From Conidiobolus incongruus B7586 (taxonomy: Eukaryota; Entomophthoromycota; Entomophthoromycetes; Entomophthorales; Conidiobolaceae), in NCBI GenBank assembly GCA_000697335.1, contig JNEM01011119.1:1-11376 (forward strand): a DNA stretch of 11,376 bases. Direction: 5' to 3'. Shown here in pieces: positions 1 to 8,679 of this stretch (positions within the stretch are counted from its first letter, which is position 1; each line of letters begins with the position of its first letter). The position numbers and the translations under genes are program-made. Below the pieces are notes generated by a model. It saw only the letters and a program-made list of their open reading frames with translations, was not told the DNA's origin and did not search any database.

Positions 1-2640
1 TTGAAAAATCATTAATCAAAAAATCTGTCATTTTTTTTTGAAATAATAATTAATATTTATATTGATATTGTTATAAATATATTAATTTAAAAAACTCCTT
101 AAGTGAATATATAAAAAAATTTATAAAATATATAATTTAATCTATCAATAATAGTATTTTAAATTTTTTTAATTTAAATATTGAAAGTATTAATATTTTC
201 ATATAAAATTTTTTTTGAATATTTTAACAAGTTTAATATAATCAGGATAATATTTGGATTAAATTTAGAAATATTTTCTTAAAATTTATTTTATATTTTT
301 ATATAAAAATATTAATAAAAAAATGAAATTAAATTTCTAATAGCAATTATTTTATCTAATTAAGTATTATTATTTGATATATAAAAATTTTATTTAATAT
401 TTCAGAGAGATATACCAAAACTATTTTTTAAAGTAAAATATCAATAAACTTTGAACTTTTTTAAAAATATAAATATAATCTAGTGATAAAGTAAATTAAA
501 TCCTGGTTTTTACAAAGTTGAGAAAACATTGATCAAAGTATTATATTCAAAATATTTCCGAGGGTTAAGGTTTATTAAGTGATGTTCACAAATAATATTT
601 TAATACATATGTTTATTGGTATTATTTTATAGTAATAAAATTAAAATAGGTTACTAATATATAAATCAATATATACATTTTACATATTATTTCGATATAA
701 TATTTTTGTTTAAATTTATTAAGCGATTTATATCCATTTATTACTATTTAATATTTTAACTGTTTAATTGATTGGTAAAACTCAATATGAAATTTATTTA
801 TCATTTACACTATTACTTGAAAAAGAATACTTAAATAGTATGAAATATTTCACCAATATTCATACTACGAATATTAAAAATATACCATGATTTAACAATA
901 CCGTATTTATTGTTATAAACGACGTAATTTTACTTTCTTGTTTAATACGATATTTCCATTTTCTGTTATTTAAATTATTCTAATTAAAATCATAACAAAG
1001 ATGTCTATTTATGATTTTAATATTCAATATAAAATTTTTTTTCAACTAATAAAAAAAATATTTAGTTTTAAAGATAATGTACTGGTAGATCAATAATAAA
1101 TATTATACTGAATAGCCTTTTTTTGATTACTCTTTTGTTTAGATTAGTTTCTGTTAATTGAAAAATATCACTTTTGAAAGGAATAGTATAAGATGATAAT
1201 TAAAATTCCGTATACTTGAAAAAATTGGAAAATTACATATATAATCAACATATTCAATACCATTAAATTAATTTGAAAAATTCTATTTTTACACCAATAT
1301 TTTGTGGTATTACATGGTATCAATGTCAAATATAAATTATACGATTCTACAATTAAAATTAAAATATTATTCAGTACCATATTATAAGACAAAATAGTAA
1401 GTATCTTAACTATTGTTCATATCAGGAGTATGAATCAAAAGTTATAAATCAAAATTCACTGAAAAGTTAACAAGATATAGTATTTATAAATTATATATCA
1501 TATAAATAAATTTAAGTTTCAATTAAAATCATAATCAAGTTATTCATGGGTACTTAAAAGATATATCTTTTTAAAAATCCAAATCATTTCTTATTCTTAG
1601 GATATAAGTCTGGTATTTCTATTTAGTAAAAAAATATAAGTTTGAGAAGTTTTATATTAGAAATTGGAATATCAAAAATGAAAATTAATTGGTAAAATTT
1701 TCAAAATCTCAAAATAAATTATTTGTAAATATTATCATTAATTTCTTCAACGAATGTATATTTATAATAATTTGAGAATTTACCTCGTTATATATATATA
1801 ATGTTTTAAACCATAATAACAGTAGCTTTAATATATTTATTATAACAATTGAGTAATATTATAGTTTACAAGATAGTATTTGATATAATTAAGAATTCAA
1901 AATTGAACTGATTTGTTAAAATTCTAATTATAATTTAACAATCGATTCTTTGATATTTTAGAATAACTAAAAGTTAAAGAGCATGATAGAATTGAAACTA
2001 GTGATTAAATTATACTATATTATTACATAATTCTAATGAAAAAAATATGATATCGATATATTATAATTTAAATTTTATAAAAAAAACTTTTTTTAATTAT
2101 TTTCAATATCATAAAATTTTTTATAAAATTAAAACTTTATTAATAATAATTAAAAGTTGTAATAAATCCAAGTTTTAAAAGATGTGAAAAAATAATTAAT
2201 TCAAATTGAATATATGTTTTAATTCAAAAAACCATGAATTTTGCATGAAAATAATAATTATTTGATATATATAATAAATTTAAAAAGTTATAAGTTGTTT
2301 GAATTTTGTATTATTATTATTGATAAAATAATTAGATTAAATTTGATATGTAAATTTTTTGTTTTATATATTTATCTCATTTAATTTAATATAAATTTTA
2401 ATTCTCATTAGACAAATTAGAAATTAATACCAGAGAAATATTTATTTAATTGATAATACTCATATAAGTGTGTAATATGAATTGTCCTTATTTTAAGAGT
2501 CACCCTGTATTTGGAAATTTCGAATTGATCGCTTGTTAATACTTATTAATCTGTATTCTTCCGTGTATGATAAACTTTTTGAACTTGATAATTATATCGT
2601 TATTATTCTTGATTTTACACATATCATTTTATGATATAGA
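1..2640. other. AT-rich intergenic region, no gene seen
   Basis: This stretch is almost entirely A and T, with many short homopolymer runs and a short TA tract near 1790. No open frame on either strand looks like a protein. The only longish one (minus strand, 1168-1392) has the Ile, Leu, Asn and Tyr bias expected of random AT-rich DNA. I see no tRNA-like arm pair and no rRNA-like segment. GC content begins to rise from about 2490, which probably marks the old promoter region of the decayed oxidoreductase gene that follows. Confidence 0.7.
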
Positions 2641-2665
2641 AGAAAGGATATTAGTCTAACATTTT

Positions 2666-4535
2666 ATGAACATAAACTTTCTCGAAAGTGTCAGCTTTAA
2701 ATTATATTATCTTAGTAATCGCTGCGACTAATGCTCAAGAGGTCAAAGCTGGCGCTCTCAGCCCTTTGGAATCAATTACCAATTACATTCGCAGTATTCA
2801 TCCTAATATTCAAACTCACGGCCCAGGGTCCCCAGAATATAATAAACTCAATTATCAATGGAATTTATACAAGCCAGTTACTTCTTTAAGTTATTTTGAA
2901 CCTTCCAATATTCAAGGAATTCAAACAGTAGTGAAATGTAGTAAGGAGATTAAAGTACCACTCACTATTCACAGCAGAGTCCATTCCTATGAAAAATACT
3001 GTTATGGAACAGGTGCTGAATTGGTTATTGATTTGCAAAAGCATAAGCAGGCCACTGTAGATCAGTAAAATATGGTTGCTGAAATTCAAGCTGGTGCTTT
3101 GCTTGGTGTTGTATTTATAATAAGTTTTATAATTAAAGATCATTGTTAGAAAAATATTTGTAATATGATTTAATAAATTATTTATTAATCCTGCTCTTTA
3201 ACATATCGGGAGTGTATGTCTTTGAACTTACTGCTGAGATGTTGTAGCAGAATATCCAGAAAAACTTTTTCTATCTTTATCACTTTTTGGGTTTAAATAA
3301 TTGATTCAATGAATGATATGGGGTTTGATTAAAGTCCAACAAAGTGGACAAAGAGAACAAAGAGTATCCTTTAATTATAGGCTAGCAAAGCCAGCTCAAA
3401 ATAGAAGTAATATTGGTTTAACTATTAAACTGAGATGGGAGGTTGATATTGAAATACAACACTTGGTAAAGTTTACTACCAACTTGACAAGCAGGGCGGA
3501 TTTGGATTCCCTGCAGGTGCTGGCTTATCAATGGGTATTTCCGGTCATGCCTTAGGTGGTAGACACGGGATTTCTTCACATAAGCATGGTCTCGCAGTAG
3601 ACACTGTTACTGAAATAGGTATTGTGACTCCAGACGCAAAATACTTGATTGCAAGTGAAACTCAGAACTCGGACCTTTTCTGGGCCCTTCGAGGTGGAGG
3701 TCACAGTCAATTTGGTATTGTGAATCATTTTAAAGTCAACGTATTCAAGCCTCTACAATCAATCAGTGTCTTAAAAATCGAGTATAATACAACCAATTTT
3801 GTCTCAGCATTCGGTAATTTCCAGAATTGGGCTGCTTCCAATCCCGATCCTGCAGTGACTGCTTTGGCGTTCAGTAATAAAAACACGTTTGCATTTACTG
3901 CTGTGGTCCAAGCTGACAATGCCAATCAGAACAAGACTATTTTTGACCATATCAACACACGTTTGCCACAGAAGCGAAAGAGTCAAACTCTTAAAATAAC
4001 GAACTACTGGGAAATGGTCAAGCATTTCGACTTTCTAGGATTCACATCGGATGACCAATACGATTCCATTAAAAGTTCTGGCATGCCACATTTCTTTCTT
4101 CATGCCAAATCTGGCTATGTAGACAGAAAATTCTCTAATTCTGAAATTGAAAAATGGGTCAACACGCTCAATCAAGCACCTAGCTCATATTACATTATGC
4201 TAGATCTTCAAAGTGGAGCCATCAACAAATTATCGAAAACTTCAACATCTTTTGTCAATCGCCAAAAGTCGCTACACTCAGTCCAAATAGTAAATGAATC
4301 TAACAAGCGTGAGGATTTCGAAGCCAGTGAAGCATGAGCTGATTACTGGTCATCACAAGTTGGTTACTTCCTTAGCGGAGAAACCTATCAAAACTACATC
4401 GACAAAAGAGAGACTAGCCTCTCAGCCTGCTATGGAGAGAATTTACCACGCTTGGGGGATGTTAAGAGAAAGTATGATCCGACCAATATGTTCCAATATG
4501 CCCAGTCCATTCCTCTTAATTTATATCTGATCTAA
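2666..4535 (+). pseudogene. Decayed berberine-bridge-enzyme-like FAD-linked oxidoreductase (BBE family)
   Basis: The intact family are secreted flavoproteins of about 450-550 residues that oxidise sugars or small secondary metabolites with a covalently held FAD. Counting from a GTG codon at 2688, the translation shows a signal-peptide-like hydrophobic start (about residues 3-16), then the FAD-binding PCMH domain. HSRVHSYEKYCYGTG stands where RSGGHSYEGYSYGT is usual, and His99 (codon 2982-2984) is the expected flavin-attachment residue. The second half runs in the same frame from about 3468: FPAGAGLSMGISGHALGG, then DLFWALRGGGHSQFGIV. The end carries the BBE-domain pattern YGENLPRLGDVKRKYDPTN followed by QSIP. 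The Cys that often forms a second flavin bond (GxCPxVG) is Gly here. Decay is clear. No in-frame ATG precedes the signal peptide: the nearby ATG at 2666 is in another frame, and a TAA lies in the reading frame at 2673. TAA (3066) and TGA (4335) interrupt the coding frame, and 3111-3467 is non-homologous. Without that insert the locus gives about 497 codons, so nearly full length. A host gene remnant, not a transposon. Confidence 0.9.
3111..3467 (+). other. Interruption inside the BBE-like pseudogene
   Basis: About 360 bp separate the conserved segment ending AEIQAGALLG from its continuation LGKVYYQLDKQGG. The left part (3111-3183) is AT-rich and begins GTATTT, like the intron-type donor at 10577. 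The right part (3184-3467) is less AT-rich but matches nothing I recognise. A simple intron is unlikely: no GT-AG choice I tried joins the conserved blocks cleanly, and the length is large for this kind of fungus. The two edges resemble each other: CTTGGTGTTGTATTT on the left and CTTGGTAAAGTTTAC on the right, both encoding LG-x-V-(F/Y). Just upstream of them stand GAAATTCAA and GAAATACAA. This points to a partial duplication, or to an insertion between duplicated edges. The frame at 3313-3555 is a shadow of this segment, not a gene. Confidence 0.55.
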
Positions 4536-5540
4536 TTACTAATGATAATATATCATAAAACTATTTAAAATTATTAATGATCTTATCAATTATAAGCTAA
4601 ATTTATTATTACTAAATTGATGATTATATTTTGGTCAATCATTAAAAACATTAAATTTTTATCAAAATGAATTAAAAAAATATACTTATTTTGAGTTTTA
4701 ATTTTATCAAATCTTGATCCCAATTTTATCATATTAAAAATTTCAACGAAAAAGATTAATATTTAATATATATATTTTTCAACTCAGGAAGCTACAAATT
4801 AACAATTATTTACCATGATACTGATAACAAAATTGTCATATTGCAATATTATAATTGTATTTGAAATAATATAAAATTCAATTTATTGTCTAAGTTTTTT
4901 TATTATTGAAATATATTATATAAATAAAATAATTATCTTAATTATTTTGAAACGTTTATCTAATATTTTTACCTTAAAACTTCATCATATTAATTTAAAT
5001 GAGTTAAAGTTTATATTTTCTGATTAAATAGTGTGAAATCTTAAATTAAATAGTTTAATTTTTAATCTATAATATTTAAAATTTATATAAAACTTTTGAA
5101 AATTTACCATTAATAATTAAATATTAATATTGAATTAATAAAGAAATATATTTATTTTAATTATTGATTTATATAATATCTATTATTAATAATTTTTAAA
5201 AATTATAAATTATAGTTTTTGATTAAATAAAAAATTATTTTATGTAATAATGATTTTCAATTTAAATATTTATAATTTTGATTCTTATCAATTAAAAACT
5301 AAAGGAATTATAAAATTATATTTAAAATTAAGATTTAAAAAAAATATATAAATACTATAAATCGTATAACTTAATAAATTTCCAAGAATCAAAATAGTTT
5401 TGTAAGGTATATTCAAATAAAATTATCTAATTCAATTTTAAAAATATAATATTATTCAATTAATTCAAATCGGATCATAATTTTTAATTATATATTGAAT
5501 ATAAACATTTAAAATTCATTATCCACCAAACATTTATAAT
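4536..5540. other. AT-rich intergenic spacer
   Basis: No open frame, RNA gene or clear repeat can be supported here. The pseudogene has no AATAAA signal directly after its final stop. A short stretch near 4711 (CTTGATCCCAATTTTA) resembles the right terminus of the inverted-repeat element copies further on (CTTGATCCAAATTTTT when that end is read on the minus strand), and another at about 5470 (ATCGGATCATAATTTTT) resembles the same end. Both are too short to call as element remnants. Confidence 0.6.
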
Positions 5541-5801
5541 ATATATGGATCCACATTTTTAAATGGAAAGAATTTATCAAATTTGATTTGTTATATAAGA
5601 TTTACCAAATTATATTAACATAACTTAAAATTAATAAAATAATATAACAAATAGCCCAATTGATTAATATCTAGTTTTATTAACATTTGGAATAATCCAA
5701 ATATATTTTTTATTATATCTGCCTTATTATCAAATATCCTTTTATTGATTTGCTTGCAATTTTTAATTTAAAATTTCTGTAAAAATTCGGATCCACTCGT
5801 A
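5541..5801 (+). mobile_element. Short non-autonomous inverted-repeat element (MITE-like), copy A
   Basis: The segment starts TGGATCCACATTTTTAAATGG and ends with the reverse complement of GAGTGGATCCGAATTTTTA, so its ends form imperfect terminal inverted repeats of about 30 bp. TA dinucleotides stand at both edges, as expected for a TA target site. No protein is encoded. The inside matches copy B (6690-6963) in the same order and orientation: shared blocks include CAAATAG followed by AATTGATT, and TGCCTTAT followed by CTTTTATT and then GCAAT. By eye the identity is about two thirds to three quarters, so both copies are old. The TA target and short size suggest a Tc1/mariner-type or Stowaway-like MITE, but no transposase was seen to confirm the family. 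Confidence 0.7.
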
Positions 5802-5864
5802 TTATTAATGATAATATTATTGAGATTCTAATAATTTCAGTATTCCAATTATACTCGTATTATT
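5795..5864 (+). repeat. 12-nt direct repeat ACTCGTATTATT spanning the right end of copy A
   Basis: ACTCGTATTATT occurs at 5795-5806, where it covers the outer end of copy A plus flanking bases, and again exactly at 5853-5864. The 58-bp step may be a small local duplication, or the footprint of another terminus of the same element family. CTCG is rare in this AT-rich spacer, which makes pure chance less likely, but the match is short. Confidence 0.5.
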
Positions 5865-6190
5865 TTTGAATTGATTTATCAAAAAAAAAAATTCAGATTT
5901 TAAGTTAATATAACTGTTTAATTGTGATGATTTGAAATTATTATTATTATATTTATATATTTTTGACGTTATTTTAATTTTTCCTTATATTTCATATATT
6001 TTTCTAAAATAATAAATATTTAATTAATATAAATACTATTATTATTGTGGTTACATAGATAGTAACCCGCCCGACCAACTTCATCTTGCGATCTATTACC
6101 TTATGGAGTCTTAACCCCAGAAGACCTATCATACCACTTCAAGCTCTCATTCTTCTAGCAACTCGATACACTTCTTTACACTACCTACAG

Positions 6191-6223
6191 CCGACAATTG
6201 GTTTATAAAAGAACCACTGTCGG
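6191..6223. other. Hairpin with TATAAAAG loop
   Basis: CCGACA (6191-6196) pairs perfectly with TGTCGG (6218-6223). Inside it GGTT (6200-6203) pairs with AACC (6212-6215), leaving a small internal loop and an 8-nt apical loop, TATAAAAG. It is the strongest local fold I found in the window and the only one with a GC-rich stem. The loop is also a perfect TATA-box consensus. Whether it acts as RNA structure, as promoter DNA, or as the abutted ends of an old element cannot be told from sequence alone. Confidence 0.65.
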
Positions 6224-6260
6224 GACACATTTTCAGCATCATCTCCGGTCTTCTATGAAG

Positions 6261-6296
6261 CCCATTAAACCCTTATCAAACCCCAATAAAACACCC
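6261..6296 (-). other. Relaxed G-quadruplex-type motif on the minus strand
   Basis: Four C-tracts (6261-6263, 6270-6272, 6281-6284, 6294-6296) are separated by 6, 8 and 9 bases. The minus strand therefore reads four runs of three or four G. Loops this long make folding uncertain. No other such cluster is visible in the window. Confidence 0.45.
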
Positions 6297-6689
6297 TAAC
6301 TTAAACTACCAAACAGACCATAAACAAGCCGCTTCCCTATCTATTATTAACATTATATTAGCAATCGGTAGATCCACATTATTATTATATTAATTTTAAG
6401 AATTAATTTTAAATATTAAAATATTTTATAAATTATATTCAATGAATTTTCTATTAATAAAAATAATATTAATGAGATATTTAATGTAATATGATATTAG
6501 TTTAAATGCTTAACTTTTTTGTTTTATTTCAGTATTTTAAACTAAGATTATATTTAATGAAATATAAATATCCTTTTCGCTTGATAATAATAGTTTATAT
6601 ATTTTAATGCATATATAAAAATAATATATAATAGCCAATTTTGATTGAATTATAATATAGTAATTTTATTGAATATTGATAAAATAGTG

Positions 6690-6963
6690 TATGAGTGGAT
6701 CCGTTTTTAAATGGAAGAAATTTAACTCATTTAGTGATTTGATACCTAATATCCATAAAACATATTAATGTAACTAGGAATGAATAAAAAGACATAGCAA
6801 ATAGTTTAATTGATTGAGTTATAGCTTTATTATTATTTTGCATAATTTCAATACATGTTTTATTATTTTTGCCTTATAATTAAATATTCTTTTATTAATT
6901 TACTCGCAATACAAAATTGTTATGGTTTTCATCTGAAATTTCTGCAAAAATTTGGATCAAGCC
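6690..6963 (+). mobile_element. Short non-autonomous inverted-repeat element (MITE-like), copy B
   Basis: Copy B lies in the same orientation as copy A (5541-5801). It begins TA then TGAGTGGATCCGTTTTTAA and ends CTGCAAAAATTTGGATCAAGCC. The left end keeps the presumed ancestral terminus GAGTGGATCCG, which also appears on the minus strand of the right end of copy A. The right end has drifted to GGATCAAGCC. Internal blocks match copy A with small gaps, and copy B has some extra sequence near its right end (around 6910-6935). There is no coding capacity. It lies about 740 bp upstream of the RNA-repair-like gene's TATA box, so an effect on that gene is not evident. Confidence 0.7.
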
Positions 6964-7448
6964 AAATTATAAATTTAAAAGTTAATTTATTTTAAATGTA
7001 AATTAAATTGATTGATTAAAAAATTTTGAAAATGCTATTTTAATTTTATATAAATAATATTAGAAAAATTAAAAATTTAATATTTAAGTTATATATTCAA
7101 TGCATTTTTAATTTTCAAGTGATAAAATCGCTAATACTAAAGATAAATTAATATTAACGGAAATAATTAAGTTTATATACTTTTTATTCAAGTTATGTCA
7201 TTTTTTATAATTAAATTTCTAAATTATATTATAATATTTTTTTTGAATAGTTCAATTATATATTAAATTTGACAAATTAATGTATATTTTTATTTATTAA
7301 ATAATCGTTTTAATATTGATCAGCGTTGCAAATCAAGAAGAATATCTATAATGAATTTTTTTTTAAGATCAATGTGAGTTACACAAAATATTAATACTTC
7401 AGTAACTAAACACTTGATAAATGTGATGTAAATATAATTATAACTAAG
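6964..7448. other. AT-rich spacer upstream of the SAK-like gene
   Basis: No gene or clear repeat is seen. The stretch from about 7318 (ATCAGCGTTGC and following) is slightly less AT-rich and is likely to hold upstream promoter elements of the gene starting at 7508. No specific transcription-factor site can be named. Confidence 0.5.
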
Positions 7449-7456
7449 TATAAATA
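7449..7456 (+). promoter_or_regulatory. TATA box of the SAK-like HAD gene
   Basis: TATAAATA stands 51 bases before the ATG at 7508. With usual TATA-to-start spacing, transcription would begin at about 7480, giving a leader of roughly 25-30 nt. The identical octamer is found at 10132. In DNA this AT-rich the match alone is weak; its position relative to the intact gene is the main support. Confidence 0.55.
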
Positions 7457-7507
7457 TCAACTAATGTTGATTAATTTTACCTTTTTTATCATCAATTCAA
7501 ATTTATT

Positions 7508-8671
7508 ATGAGTACTTTAACTAAACAATTAAAAAATTTAAAATCTCACTATCAAAAAAACTTTAATGATCGAAAAATTTGCCATATCATTGTATGTGAT
7601 ATTGAGCATACATTATTGGCATCACCACTCCCAAATAATACCCTTTGGACTCGTTCAACTATTGAAAAATTATGCAGTATGTTTCAATGGCACAATTCAC
7701 CAAGAACTCTGCTCAGCTCTGAAAATGACCTCAATCCAAAGGAGTACATCGTTGACGAAGTCCATCAGTACCCGAGAAAAAATATTTCATTAGATACTAT
7801 AATTATTCTTTATTCTACTCGTTCAACTGAGCATGAAGATCAAATGATATCAATTTTCAATAATTTAGATATCTCATTTGATTTTATTTTTTTCAGTGAA
7901 GATCAACTATCTGATAATCAAAAAAAAGATTACAGAACTCGGGTTATGGCTGGTATTGCTAATATTTTCAAATCGTTTCATAAGTTCACTATCGTTCACT
8001 CAGATAAAACCGACGACGTGTCATTAGAGGATATCAAAAATCGCAAAATGTTTCAGCAAGTACACCCTGTTGCAAAAATTTTTGAGTTTAAATCCAAGAA
8101 GTTACCATACCACATTGAAAATAAAATAATCAATGAAATGCTGAAAGATAACAACATTTACCATCGTTTTCGTAAGAAGGTAAAATGTAATATTGGCGTA
8201 TTCAATGGTTTCACTGTTTATTATTCCCGTTCCGGATATGAAATAATTACCAGTATTGATCATAAAAATTCACTATACGATTTTGTGGATAATTATTTTG
8301 ATAATTTTAATTCAAGTTCCTTAATTGAAGCTACCTGGATTTGTAACGATTATGGACCTAACTCAGGAGTAGCACTCCAGTATATTCGCTCCTCTTCCAT
8401 CCATGCAACGGTTACTAAGATAGCTTTTAAAGAAGATACCTATTTAGTCGTGGAAATGAGATCAATTTTACAAGATCATCTTAAAGAAATGACTTTTAAA
8501 TGTTGCGTTTATTACAACCCAAATAAATATTCGCAATATAACGCTTATATGGTAAATACATTGGAAGATATTCCTCAAGAGTATCAGTTATCTATTGACG
8601 TTCAATTCCGAAAAATTACCCAGCGTAAAATCAGGATGTATATTGATTTTGCTGAGTCATCAGATTTTTAA
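7508..8671 (+). CDS. Swiss Army Knife RNA-repair-type HAD-domain protein, divergent
   Basis: An intact single-exon gene of 387 residues and clearly higher GC than its flanks. Residues about 25-180 follow the pattern of the HAD domain found in Swiss Army Knife RNA repair proteins (Pfam HAD_SAK_1): a hydrophobic strand then DIEHT (31-35), SPLPNNTLW (39-47) where the family has a TPxPNxxLW-like stretch, a W/H/P-rich segment (WHNSPRTLL, 61-69), IIILYSTRS (98-106) for motif II, and TIVHSDK (161-167) for motif IV. HAD enzymes use the first Asp as nucleophile; in RNA repair the role is removal of phosphate from RNA ends. Asp31 and Asp166 are kept. The second acid of DxD is Glu33, the usual TGR is STR (103-105), and the Lys motif appears as DYR (141-143). 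Activity may therefore be reduced or lost. Residues 200-387 are a second region that I cannot name; HATVT (299-303) recalls an HxT motif of 2H phosphoesterases, but no clear second copy is seen. There is no signal peptide or membrane segment, so it is probably intracellular. ATG 7508 is the first ATG after the TATA box, with A at -3. Confidence 0.75.
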   Translation: MSTLTKQLKNLKSHYQKNFNDRKICHIIVCDIEHTLLASPLPNNTLWTRSTIEKLCSMFQWHNSPRTLLSSENDLNPKEYIVDEVHQYPRKNISLDTIIILYSTRSTEHEDQMISIFNNLDISFDFIFFSEDQLSDNQKKDYRTRVMAGIANIFKSFHKFTIVHSDKTDDVSLEDIKNRKMFQQVHPVAKIFEFKSKKLPYHIENKIINEMLKDNNIYHRFRKKVKCNIGVFNGFTVYYSRSGYEIITSIDHKNSLYDFVDNYFDNFNSSSLIEATWICNDYGPNSGVALQYIRSSSIHATVTKIAFKEDTYLVVEMRSILQDHLKEMTFKCCVYYNPNKYSQYNAYMVNTLEDIPQEYQLSIDVQFRKITQRKIRMYIDFAESSDF

Positions 8672-8673
8672 AT

Positions 8674-8679
8674 AATAAA
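8674..8679 (+). terminator. Polyadenylation signal after the SAK-like gene
   Basis: AATAAA begins two bases after the TAA stop of the 387-residue gene. Fungal 3' ends are often short, so this is a plausible signal, although such hexamers are common by chance in this AT-rich DNA. Confidence 0.4.

Larger units (their letters stand above)
6051..6352. other. Unexplained C-rich, G-poor island between the two element copies
   Basis: About 300 bp of much higher GC sits abruptly inside almost pure AT sequence. The plus strand is rich in C and poor in G, most strongly at 6260-6350. No frame on either strand stays open long enough to be convincing: the best plus-strand run is about 48 codons (6059-6203) with no ATG, and the minus strand has a 31-residue ATG frame at 6242-6147. 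The island contains a strong hairpin (6191-6223) and spaced C-tracts (6261-6296). At its right edge GATCCACATT (6371-6380) repeats the left terminus of copy A (5548-5557). Candidates are a structured non-coding RNA, cargo of a larger inverted-repeat element, or a foreign or organellar insert. I do not recognise it as rRNA, tRNA, SRP or RNase P RNA. Confidence 0.6.

Noticed and set aside
1168-1392. Minus-strand 74-codon open frame
   Set aside because: Composition is only that of AT-rich DNA (Ile, Leu, Asn, Tyr), with no motif, no GC rise and no promoter context. Treated as chance.
2886-3143. Minus-strand 85-codon frame
   Set aside because: It lies antisense to the conserved flavin-binding half of the BBE-like pseudogene, whose plus-strand translation carries the family motifs. 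It is a shadow.
3313-3555. Plus-strand 80-codon frame inside the pseudogene
   Set aside because: Its right half overlaps conserved BBE coding sequence in the wrong frame, and its left half matches nothing known. Not a separate gene.
3066-4337. Stop codon reassignment as an explanation of TAA and TGA in the BBE-like gene
   Set aside because: The intact gene at 7508-8671 has no in-frame TAA, TAG or TGA before its end, and the BBE-like locus has other damage. Ordinary decay explains it better.
6147-6242. Minus-strand 31-residue ATG frame in the C-rich island
   Set aside because: Too short, with stops on both sides in all frames and no family resemblance.
6228-6250. Box C/D snoRNA-like words (minus strand TGATG then CTGA)
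   Set aside because: The two boxes are almost touching, leaving no guide region and no closing stem, so a C/D snoRNA is not supported.
6294-6300. Telomere-like CCCTAAC
   Set aside because: Only one unit, with no tandem array, so it is not a telomeric or interstitial telomere repeat.
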